This document shows positions 34,567 through 44,800 of a stretch of DNA of 64,000 nucleotides, piece after piece (the stretch's first letter is position 1; each line of letters starts with the position of its first letter). Made by a program: the position numbers and the translations under genes. Location: contig NKYR01000100.1 in the NCBI GenBank assembly GCA_003184365.1, positions 62,001 to 126,000 of the forward strand. The letters are read 5' to 3'. Under the pieces are notes generated by a model, which was not told where the DNA came from, ran no database searches, and was given only the letters and a program-made list of their open reading frames with translations. The stretch is from Evernia prunastri. Lineage: Eukaryota > Ascomycota > Lecanoromycetes > Lecanorales > Parmeliaceae.

Positions 34567-36507
34567 TAATTGAAGTAAGAGTAAGATGATTGCGATTTTA
34601 TTAGTTATATGTTTAAGCAGGGTTAAATATATATGATTTAATAAGTCTATTTCCTGCTAGTGCTTTGTGATGCTCATTCTTCTTTTCAAAGAAGAATGAG
34701 CATCAGCATCATGTTCTATAAGAGGAAATTATTAGTAGGTATGATTTCAAAACTGTATAAAACACAGGGAAGTAATATTATAAAAGCTATTACTAATGGT
34801 AAAAGTATAGTTCAGCAAAATGACATCAGTTGATCATATCGTATTCTAGGAAAAGAAGCTCTTCCCCATATGAACACAAATATCATGACGCAAGCCTTAA
34901 ATCCCAAAGTTAGACCATNAATACACTTGTCCTTTGTTTGCGTTTATTTGGTTTATTACTATGCTGTGTATAGTAGCATAAATAGACTCTTGACTTATAG
35001 ATCAGCTGTTAGCTATTACTTTATTATAGTTTGTAGCTAAAAGGTTTAAAACTAAAGCTATAGATGCCGTGATTGTTAAATAAAGTCCAATATTAGTTAA
35101 AGAAATATGAAGGTTAGCTAAAATAGGGGCATCTAAACTTAAAAGATTCCTTATCTCAAATTGATCTAGAGGACTTTTAACAATGCCAGGAAAATTCTTT
35201 GAGATCTCACACATATCAGGGGCAGCATAAACAAAAATGTACTGAATTAGGACAACACAACCCGTAAATATAAAAGGAAAAAAGGTAGTTGGAAGTTGCG
35301 TAAGTCGCTGCATTTTATAATTTATTAATAACATTAATTGAAGTAAGAGTAAGATGATTGCGATTTTATTAGTTATATGTTTAAGCAGGGTTAAATATAT
35401 ATGATTTAATAAGTCTATTTCCTGCTAGTGCTTTGTGATGCTCATTCTTCTTTTCAAAGAAGAATGAGCATCAGCATCATGTTTTATACAGNTGCTAAAT
35501 ATGAAATAAATTCTATTAATACCAGTAAAGGTAACAGGGCTAGAGGACAGCCCGCAGGTACAAATAAAGAGAAAAACTTTAGGCCATGTTTTTGAAAACC
35601 TAAGATAGTTGCTCCTAATACTACGGTGAAACTAATAAAAAATGTTAGAATAAAATGTGATGTGGAGGCAAAACTGTAGGGTACCATACCTATCAAATTA
35701 TTTATTAGGATAAATATAAATAATGCATAGATAAAAGGAAAATACACTTGTCCTTTGTTTGCGTTTATTTGGTTTATTACTATGCTGTGTATAGTAGCAT
35801 AAATAGACTCTTGACTTATAGATCAGCTGTTAGCTATTACTTTATTATAGTTTGTAGCTAAAAGGTTTAAAACTAAAGCTATAGATGCCGTGATTGTTAA
35901 ATAAAGTCCAATATTAGTTAAAGAAATATGAAGGTTAGCTAAAATAGGGGCATCTAAACTTAAAAGATTCCTTATCTCAAATTGATCTAAAGGACTTTTA
36001 ACAATGCCAGGAAAATTCTTTGAGATCTCACACATATCAGGGGCAGCATAAACAAAAATGTACTGAATTAGGACAACACAACCCGTAAATATAAAAGGAA
36101 AAAAGGTAGTTGGAAGTTGCGTAAGACGCTGCATTTTATAATTTATTAATAACATTAATTGAAGTAAGAGTAAGATGATTGCGATTTTATTAGTTATATG
36201 TTTAAGCAGGGTTAAATATATATGATTTAATAAGTCTATTTCCTGCTAGTGCTTTGTGATGCTCATTCTTCTTTTCAAAGAAGAATGAGCATCAGCATCA
36301 TGTTCTATAAGAGGAAATTATTAGTAGGTATGATTTCAAAACTGTATAAAACACAGGGAAGTAATATTATAAAAGCTATTACTAATGGTAAAAGTATAGT
36401 TCAGCAAAATGACATCAGTTGATCATATCGTATTCTAGGAAAAGAAGCTCTTCCCCATATGAACACAAATATCATGACGCAAGCCTTAAATCCCAAAGTT
36501 AGACCAT
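34152..36507. repeat. Unmerged contig overlaps at n 34919 and n 35492
   Basis: The small contig 34920-35491 repeats 34152 to about 34715 and ends in a few bases of its own. The next contig repeats 33904-34918 as 35493-36507. The true order is nad1 then atp6, once each. Confidence 0.9.
34669..34704. repeat. 36-bp palindrome between nad1 and atp6
   Basis: Perfect 17-nt arms GATGCTCATTCTTCTTT with a 2-nt centre, a clean member of the family A hairpins. Overlap copies lie near 35437 and 36258. Confidence 0.92.
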
Positions 36508-38598
36508 ATATCATACCTTCTATTAAGGGGTCAGAAAAAAAGTTTCATATTCACCACCTAAAATACTAACATATAAATAGGGATCAATTTCCTTAATCAA
36601 TAATAGAAAAGGTGTAGAACTTATTAAATAACCACCTAAAAAGAGTATACTTGTTAAAATACAAATAAGAACAATACTAGCATATTCGGCTAAAAAGAAA
36701 AAAACAAATATAACTGCTGCGTGTTCTGTCATAAAACCACTAACCAGCTCTGATTCCCTATGTAATGTATATAAAAAGAAAATTAAGGTTTTAGCTTATC
36801 TAATTATTATTCACTTTAAACCTATATTGGTTTTCTTTTTCTCATTTTTTCTCATCTTTTCAAGGAATAGATGAAAAAAGGAAAATGAAACAAGGTTTGA
36901 ATTTAAATATTTGATGCTTCGCAACTACTGTAACTTTAGATATATTTAAATGTTTGTTGATGCTTCGCATGCGAAGCACTAACTCAATATTATTTTTAAA
37001 ATTTTTAATTAAATTATTGTTTAAATCATCAGCGAAGCAGATACCTACTCCATTAGGGTGTTTACTTAATCTATCGCTTATCTTTTTCTTTGTTTCTTCA
37101 CTATGTTGTTGATGCTCAACTTCTTCTTTTCAAAGAAAAGATGAGCAACATACATAGGATGATTTGATTTATTCTCAAATCTCTTTAACATTTTTAACTT
37201 AGCTTGGTCAGTATGTTTATAACCTTCAAGACTTGTAGCTGTTCTCATAAAATTGTACAAATTATCAAAGGGATATTTTTTAATGTAACTTGTTTCTAAG
37301 TCTGTTAAAGCTTTATTACTTACTATTTTGCTATGATAAGTAAAGTACATGCTCCGCAAGTATACACAAAAGTCAAATTTATGTAAACCATATTTTAAAA
37401 TAGCACTTAGTAAAGCACTATTAGATTTTTTATTTGCAAGATGTTCAATAAGTCTTAAGTATAAATCCTTGGCACTACGTATATACAGTTTATTATTTAC
37501 AGTATTTATAAAACAGAATATACCTGCCTTATTTCTTAATATTTTATTTTCTTTTCAGATGAAAAGATGAAGAAATAACTGTTTCATTATTATTATTTAA
37601 ATTATGAAAAACTTTTATAGGAGTAGCTAAATCGTCCACTGATTGAGATGAACTAGTAGAAATAAGAGTAGAATAGCCTCTTCTATGTTCAGTTTGAAGA
37701 CGAAACCCTGTTTTATCATTGTTATATGTAGACAATGTAGGTTTCAGATAAATACATTACTTTTACATTCACATGCAAGGTTGTACTATATCTTATTAAA
37801 CACAATATAATTTTGTATTTAATGATTGCGTGTAGTCTCTGAAGATCCTACTAGGATATGTTAATATCTTTTGGTTTCCTGCTGATTGTCTTATATAACA
37901 TAAAGGTTTTCCAGCATATAGCAATATTTTACGAGACCAAATCATATTGTTTTTTATTTAGTAGCCTCGGCTAAATCAAAGGGAGCTCTATTTGTTTCTG
38001 CTATGGATCCAATAAAGAAAATTATAAATATAGGCAATAGTGGTACAATATATCAGATTGCTTTTTGCATTTCTGTATTAACTGTTAAGTTTAAGCTACC
38101 TGATAATAATATAACGAGCAGAATAGCTGAGCTTAAGATCAATTCATAACTAATTAGTTGAGCTGTACTTCTCAGTGAACCTAAAAAAGCGTATTTAGAA
38201 TTAGCTGATCATCCTGCTAATAATATACCATAAGTAGATAAGGAAGAAACTGCTAACATATAAAGTATTCCTAAATCAAAGTCTGATATAGCTAGACCAG
38301 GACCATATGGTATGACAGAATATCCTAACAAGGAAAAAATTAAAGTTATGATAGGTCCAAGAAAAAATAAAACTAAATTAGCTTGTGTGGGGGAAACATA
38401 TTCTTTTAAAAGAAGCTTTAAGGCATCTGCAAATGCCTGTAATAGACCATAATATCCTACTATATTAGGACCTAATCTTCTTTGCATACTTGCCATTGTT
38501 TTTCTTTCTGCACCCGTAACATAAGCCACGGTTAATAAAACAGGCACGGTTACTATTACAACTTCTATAATAGATATAAACACAGGTAAATATAACAT
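36305..38598 (-). CDS. nad1: nad1, NADH dehydrogenase subunit 1 (two exons)
   Basis: Complex I subunit of the quinone-binding module. Exon 1 (38598-37963) contains GAERKTMASMQRRLGPN and ends IAETNRAPFDLAEA. Exon 2 (36756-36305) resumes ESELVSGFMTEHAAVIFVFFFLAEY and ends with a TAG. Joined length is about 362 residues, normal. Exon 2 lacks one T in a T7 run near 36534: after YETFF the frame shifts, then continues DPLIEGMIYGLTLGFK and FIWGRASFPRIRYDQLM. A homopolymer sequencing error is the simplest explanation. Confidence 0.95.
36757..37962 (-). other. Group I-type intron in nad1
   Basis: The exon junction lies between Ala and Glu of LAEAESEL. The 5' exon ends in T and the intron ends in G. 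It holds a broken GIY-YIG gene and two dispersed hairpin repeats. Confidence 0.75.
36985..37735 (-). pseudogene. GIY-YIG endonuclease of the nad1 intron, interrupted by two hairpin repeats
   Basis: The N-terminal part runs from about 37735 to ETVIS and then meets a family A repeat (37545-37575) that brings a stop. Downstream the frame resumes NKAGIFCFINTVNNKLYIRS, a GIY-YIG domain whose YIG Gly is replaced by Arg, then LYLRLIEHL with the catalytic Arg and ILKYGLHKFDFCVY. Near 37110-37150 a second hairpin repeat changes the frame after HPMYV. Beyond it the expected C-terminus (HSEETKKKISDRLSKHPNGV) continues in another frame to about 36985. The gene looks inactivated by repeat insertion. Confidence 0.75.
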
Positions 38599-39130
38599 GG
38601 TATTAATAAAACATATAATATATTCTCAGAAAAAACATATGAACTTAAAGACTTTTTTCTGAGAATATAAATTAAAAATAGAAGTAAACTAAGATTTTAT
38701 CAATTTTAGGGTGTGATGCCTTCTTTTCAAAGAAGATGGCATCACAAATAGCAACTCCTATAATAACAATATAACGTTATAAATAGAAAATGGAACAGGA
38801 GGACTATTTATTATTAATATATACTTGTAAAAAAGTGACCAAGGTAATAATGGGTGGTGATAAACATTACGTAATGCTTTGCAAAAATAAACTCTATGAT
38901 TTATAATGAAGATTAGTGATACATATGAAGTAGAAACTATTATGTGTCTTGCTATCATATTGCTTTATTAGCTAAGCAGAACTAAGTTATTGTCTTTTCG
39001 CAAAAACAGATCTGTATATGATAAATCCAACCATATTTTTTGTGATGCGAAGCAAGAAATTGTAATAAAGGGGAGAAAACCCACTTTGTATAGGTAGACT
39101 TGCTTCGCATCACAAAAAAGTAAGGCTTAG
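38599..39130. other. Spacer upstream of nad1
   Basis: Contains a near-perfect palindrome at about 38711-38743 (GTGATGCC arms with TTCTTTTCAAAGAA) and another pair of GATGCGAAGCAAG-type segments near 39040 and 39105. No confident gene. Confidence 0.55.
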
Positions 39131-39330
39131 CGGAATAATATAAACATATAAATAAAGAGAAAAATTTAAGGTCGTGTATTTGGGGAACTAAGATGGTTGC
39201 TCCTAATACCACAGTGAAACTAATAAGGTAAAAAAAAGGGCAAATGAGATATGAATACTAGCTAGAACAGGGACATCTTAATTTAATAGATTCCCTGTTT
39301 CAAACTGAGCTAAAAGTACTTTAAGTTTTG
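39131..39330 (-). pseudogene. Diverged atp6 fragment
   Basis: The minus strand encodes VLGATILVPQIHDLKFFSLF, clearly related to VLGATILGFQKHGLKFFSLF of atp6. The flanking plus-strand stretch 39262-39330 matches the atp6 region around 34350-34412 with many substitutions. Parts from two distant places in atp6 are joined, so this is an old rearranged copy, not a contig overlap. Confidence 0.75.
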
Positions 39331-39443
39331 TCATTTTTTATATTATATTCAGGAATATTAATAATATAAGCAACTTAAAAATTTTTTCGGTAATAGTGTA
39401 GGTTAAAAACAGAAACAAACTATTATACTAGTTTTGGTGTGGC

Positions 39444-39535
39444 TCATTTTTTCTCTTCTTTTCTTCTTTTCTTCTTTTCTTCTTTTCTTCTTTGAAAAGA
39501 TGAAGCATGCTCCGCATGCGAAGCAGAGCATCAAA
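39444..39535. repeat. CTTTT microsatellite with hairpin repeats
   Basis: Several TTTTCTTC units end in a family A hairpin and a GCATGCGAAGC palindrome. Confidence 0.85.
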
Positions 39536-39670
39536 CATCCAATAAAGAAAGTTATAAAAAGGGCAAAAATAAAACTGTTCACTATTAGTATATAGATTTG
39601 TACAGAAAAATAAGTTGTAACAATAGACAAAAAACATTGCGTTTATAAAGGCAGCTAGAAAGAAAGCTGA

Positions 39671-39741
39671 ATCCTTATCTAAGACTTGAACTTAGATCTA
39701 AATATTAGGAATATTCTGCTCTACCATTGAGCTAATAAGAA
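39671..39741 (-). tRNA. tRNA-Arg-like (cct), paralogue of trnR(tct)
   Basis: Cloverleaf with stem GAATA/TATTT and loop TTCCTAA, anticodon CCT. It closely resembles the trnR(tct) 0.9 kb away, so it arose by duplication. It may decode AGG or be a drifting pseudogene. Confidence 0.6.
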
Positions 39742-39893
39742 TATAATAAATTATAATTTTGCTCTAAATACTTAGTTAAAAGCTAAACTATTTACTTTTT
39801 TATAATAACATAAATGTATAATGCCATACTTCATTAGCAATGCAATATTAAATTATAAACTAGATTAGCGCTTTCAGTTACTTAACCAACTAG

Positions 39894-39967
39894 AAGGGAT
39901 ACCGAGGAATCGAACCTCATGAATATGATCTGCAATCAAACTGTACAACCTTATACACGACATCCCT
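39894..39967 (-). tRNA. trnC: tRNA-Cys (gca)
   Basis: Loop TTGCAGA gives GCA. Acceptor AGGGATG pairs with TATCCCT. One mismatch in the anticodon stem. Confidence 0.78.
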
Positions 39968-40092
39968 TTATTTTATTTTTATTTTTTTATTATTACATAA
40001 TAGTATAATTATTATTAACAATTTCATGCTTCGCAACACATATCATTTGAATATGCATCTGCCTCTTTTATGTTTATGTACATTTGCTTCGC

Positions 40093-40198
40093 TGGTATAT
40101 AAGACTCAAACTTAGAATCCTTGTGTTGCGGTTGTGCGAAGCACATCAGCACATGAGCATGGCCTAAACACAACACTTAATCAGTTAAGCTAATGCGT
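40093..40198 (-). pseudogene. tRNA-Arg(tcg) pseudogene split by a repeat insertion
   Basis: The two halves match trnR(tcg) of 21.7 kb (AGCTTAA, GTTGTGTTT, CACAAGGATT, GAGTCTTATA), but about 35 bp (40126-40160) containing TGCGAAGCACATCAGCACAT interrupt the anticodon arm. The anticodon triplet has also changed from TCG to TAG. Confidence 0.8.
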
Positions 40199-40236
40199 AC
40201 TAATATGTATATTAACAATTGTTTGTTTGTTTAATT

Positions 40237-40309
40237 TAAGACCTACAGGATTCGAACCCATATAATGATGATTAAGAGTCACATATTTTACCAATTAAAC
40301 TAAAGTCTC
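40237..40309 (-). tRNA. tRNA-Lys-like (ctt), paralogue of trnK(ttt)
   Basis: Nearly identical to trnK at 20084, including flanking bases, but the anticodon loop is CTCTTAA (CTT). The fold is intact. It could decode AAG or be redundant. Confidence 0.65.
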
Positions 40310-40612
40310 TATATTTATTAACTATCATTTAAAGTAGTTGCTTGTGGATTTATTAAATAATCAGAAGCATCATGGCATCATATCTTTATTTAAGCAATTA
40401 AGCCGATACGTATATATATAAAACATAAGATACCTTTTATATGAATTCAGTGAAATACGCATGCTACGAACAGGCTGTAGAGTATATTTGGATAAGCCTG
40501 AGCATTTATCTAAGTAATAATAAATTTACTTATATAGTGTGTATTATAAAGGCTATATATCAATAACAAGTTTACACAGCATTAAATTATGCTATGTTTT
40601 AAATAAAATTAA

Positions 40613-40683
40613 ATTCTTATCTAAGACTCGAACTTAGATCCTAATATTAGAAGTATTCTGCTCTACCAATGAGCTAATAAGAA
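40613..40683 (-). tRNA. trnR: tRNA-Arg (tct)
   Basis: Loop CTTCTAA gives TCT. Acceptor TTCTTAT pairs perfectly with ATAAGAA. Confidence 0.85.
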
Positions 40684-40748
40684 TATATTGTTATTAGTAC
40701 GAGTAGATGTATGGGTAAAAAACGCTCCATAATGTACTGGCTACTAAC

Positions 40749-41486
40749 TTAAAATTGGAATAAAGTAATGTGATGAAAATTATCATAGTTAAACGGCCAC
40801 ACTCAACCAGGTGCTATCATAAGAGATAGATAACTACCTATAGATCAGCTTGGTGGAAGTAAATTAAATTGAAGAAGAAGACCAAAAGATTCACTATATA
40901 AAGCATAAGTAGTAAGATGATTTAATTTATACACTCCATCCGGAGGGTCAGTTATAAACCTCCAATCGTGCTCTACTATATATTCAAGATCTGGTCCTAA
41001 GCCCAAAACAGATCTATTATATATCATAAAGCCAGGAAAGTCAAACATACACAGAAAGTTATATATACTTCTATCGATATATATACATGCGGCGTTAATT
41101 GTATCTAGGTTATAATAAATACTAGCAAATATAGTACATGCTGTAAATAGGCACCCAAGTCCTAAAACGAGATAATCAGGTTTATTATTAGAGATTGCTA
41201 CTAATTTTTCACTATGATATAAATTATCATAATCTAAAGTAATACCTCCATTAATATTACAGGCACCTTTTAAGTAATCTCAACCAATTTGGCAAGATTT
41301 ATCAAATCAATTGATTTCGGTTGCGGTACCATAAAGCCAATATTTAATAAATTCATTTCAATTATTATTAGACATATCTATATGTATAGAAGACATATCA
41401 ATATGTGTTTCCCTAGATAGAGAACCCATAGAACTATTAAACTCAGAAAGTAACCTGTTAATATTGTCACATGAATCAACAGTCAT
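40749..41486 (-). CDS. Unknown 245-codon open frame
   Basis: Open on the minus strand only when TGA is Trp. The frame is open from 41591; the first ATG is at 41486 and the stop is TAA at 40751-40749. The product has one clear membrane segment (YLVLGLGCLFTACTIFASIY) and a Trp/Pro/aromatic-rich C-terminus (MIAPGWVWPFNYDNF). I recognise no family: no LAGLIDADG, GIY-YIG or polymerase motif. Directly upstream (41595-41714) lies a diverged copy of the cox3 leader plus trnV, so it may use duplicated expression signals. Confidence 0.5.
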
Positions 41487-41645
41487 ATCATGTGACGATG
41501 CCAAGAAAGATGATAATAAAACAAAACCAGGAAATTCATTTGATATTATACCCCTACCAATATGCTTCCCAATGTTAGTAATAATAATGTGTTAGTCATG
41601 TTAAGTTTTAAATTTAAATTTACGAATACACAATGGTAAACAATA

Positions 41646-41714
41646 AGGAAGAGGTGATTTGAACACCTAACCTACCGTGTGTAAAACGCTTGCTCTACCC
41701 TTGAGCTAATTCCC
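41646..41714 (-). tRNA. tRNA-Val-like (tac), paralogue of trnV
   Basis: Matches trnV at 19877 with several substitutions and a shortened D-loop. The anticodon TAC is kept, but one closing pair of the anticodon stem is weakened. Confidence 0.6.
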
Positions 41715-41890
41715 TTATATGTTGCTAATGTTTTTGTTTCTTCTTTTCCACCAGGAAAAGATCAATCACAACAAGCAGAGCACTAAAAATATAAACATAC
41801 AAAACCCAGAATAAAAACATACATATGTACATGTATTCTTCTTTCCTGGTTTTTCATTAGAAAAAACAGAAAATATGAAGTGTAAACTAT

Positions 41891-44800
41891 CTATTGTTCT
41901 TGTAGTCAAGAAACAAATTTTTCTATAGACACTGATTCTATAACAATAGGCATTGAACTGTGTAATATACCACAAATCTCTGAACATTGACCATAAAAAG
42001 TGCCTTCCCTGTTAATCATAACAGAAACTTGATTTAATCTTCCAGGATAGGCGTCACATTTAATACCTAAAGCAGGGCAAGCAAAAGAATGGATAACGTC
42101 AGCACCTGTAACTATAAATCTAACATGAGTTAGTTCTGGTATAATAAGTCTATTATCCACTTCTAACATTCTCAAAGCACCGTCTTCTAAGTCAGACTCA
42201 GGTACTAAATATGAATCAAATTCAATAAACTCATCATCACTATTTAAAAAATCAGGGTATTGGTAGCTTCAATATCATTGGTGCGGAAGTTTTTAAACAA
42301 CCTTTCGACTGTACATTAAGCATGATAGACAAACATCTAAAACACCCACAAGTGACCCAGTCTGTTGCAACAGACATAAAAAAAACAAATTGTCTACTGA
42401 CAGTCTTGTATTATTAATAGATATGAATGGATAAAAATAATATATTAACTGTTTTCACTCATGTCGCCAAAGAGAAAAATATTTTTCTCTTTAAGATCCC
42501 TGTCGGGATCTTAGAAATTAATAGATTCAACTTATTGCCTTCTAAAAGAAATAACTATATTATATTTGATGCTCATGCTTCGCAACACTTAAAGAGATAA
42601 AAGCAATAAAGAGCACTAGCTAAGGCTCAATTAAGCTAGTGGTCTATATTCTACCCTTATTCTCCAACGTAAAAATTATGGATACTTAAACCGTATTGAA
42701 TGAAAAAAGAGATATATACATATCTATTAAGATCACGACTATTACATATATGTGAGGGGGGTTAAAAGAAATTATACTTTATTGCTTTTGTGTTGTGATT
42801 GCGGTTTATCTTTTCCTGATGGAAAAGAATAAACATCAGCATCACCTTGTTCTTTTTTACTAATAAAAAAAATCAGTAAATATAAACCTAGTTTATATTT
42901 ATAGCGCATACTAGGTATACATGGGGTAAGATCTATTTTCTTAGCTTTAATACTGATTTACCTTTGATAAATATTGAATATTGGCCAGGTGTATTAATCT
43001 TTCGAACAGTACAATTTAAATAAAAGAGTTTTTTTAACAAATTAGCTAAAAGTTGCACTTATTCTAATTTAAAACTATTGCTTGATATTTTAACCCCTGG
43101 CTTGGCTCAGCCACCTTCATCCATGATTCAAATTGCTAAAGCTAAGGGCGTCAAATATTGTTCTAGCTTAACACTAACCGTTTTTGTACCTGTACCTGTA
43201 CCTGTACCTGTACCTGTACCTGTACCTGTACCTTTTTTGTAAAACAGTTTGTATATTCAATTAAAACTTCTGAAAGTAAAGGTATTAAACCCATAACCGT
43301 AGTACTGTTTAATTTCTTCTCTTTTCTGATGAAAAGAAGAAGCATCAGATATTTTATTACGAAGGTTTCTAGTGTATATTCTAGGTTTTAAGTTGGAACA
43401 ATAACCTCTTTTGTAATAAAATTCATACAGTCAAAATAAATAGTCTTTATGTACTAGACTTTGTTTATAAGAAAATCTAGTACCTTATATAGTTTTTGCA
43501 CTAGCTTACGAATTAGCCAAAAATAAACTAATAAGAACGGATATTACTTCCTCATTATGTGGTCCTATTCGAAACCTTAACTTTAGTATGAAATGTTTTC
43601 TTGGTCTTCCTCTTTTTACTTTGCAGAGCATCCATAAGGGGAAAACCGGAAGAAGAAAAAAACAGGCTTAGTAAAAAATAGTAAAGTTATGTTTTGTATA
43701 TCTGGTGATGCTCAGTTTCTTCTTTTCAAATTTGAGCAAATGCTTCGCATGCTTTGCAACAAAAAGCTTGTGCTTTGGACTTGAGCTAGTCTAGGTACTA
43801 AAGTATTATTTTTTTCACCAGTTTCGTTTGACACATGTAGTCAAACCGTTAAACTGGTATATTTTATTTTATTTATTTAATATGTGTAATTTAAGGCCAC
43901 CCGTAAAGAAACCTTCTGCTAACACGGCCATAGCCGGATCGCTCACTTCGTCCATTAAATATAATAACTTAAAGGATGGAAAAGCAATTAAAATTAATAT
44001 TAAAGCAGGTGTAATAGTTCAGATCAGTTCGATCAAGGTACCATGACTTAAATATTTATGTGAAATTGGTGATTCTGTGTTGCTATAGTTTTTAACTATT
44101 GACACTAATAATCATCCTACTCCAAACAGTATTATAACTAGATAGAACAATATATTGTCATGTAGCTCTACTAAACCTTCCATTTGTGGTGTTGCACTAT
44201 CCTGAAAGTAAATACCTCAAGGTCTAGGTGCATCACAGTGTAAATGTGCTGCAGTTAAAGAGTCTGTAATATTAGACGAATGTAAAAAGGTTAAAAAGTG
44301 TGTGTACNATATAGTTTTTGCACTAGCTTACGAATTAGCCAAAAATAAACTAATAAGAACGGATATTACTTCCTCATTATGTGGTCCTATTCGAAACCTT
44401 AACTTTAGTATGAAATGTTTTCTTGGTCTTCCTCTTTTTACTTTGCAGAGCATCCATAAGGGGAAAACCGGAAGAAGAAAAAAACAGGCTTAGTAAAAAA
44501 TAGTAAAGTTATGTTTTGTATATCTGGTGATGCTCAGTTTCTTCTTTTCAAATTTGAGCAAATGCTTCGCATGCTTTGCAACAAAAAGCTTGTGCTTTGG
44601 ACTTGAGCTAGTCTAGGTACTAAAGTATTATTTTTTTCACCAGTTTCGTTTGACACATGTAGTCAAACCGTTAAACTGGTATATTTTATTTTATTTTTTT
44701 AATATGTGTAATTTAAGGCCACCCGTAAAGAAACCTTCTGCTAACACGGCCATAGCCGGATCGCTCACTTCGTCCATTAAATATAATAACTTAAAGGATG

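Larger units (their letters stand above)
42284..43910 (-). other. Group I intron in cox2
   Basis: Inserted between Gly and His of AEGHQWYW. The 5' exon ends in T, the intron ends in G. The catalytic-core segment ACAGACTGGGTCACT (reverse complement near 42347-42361) and hairpins such as AAGATCCCTGTCGGGATCTT (42502) support group I. It hosts a decayed LAGLIDADG gene. Confidence 0.8.
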
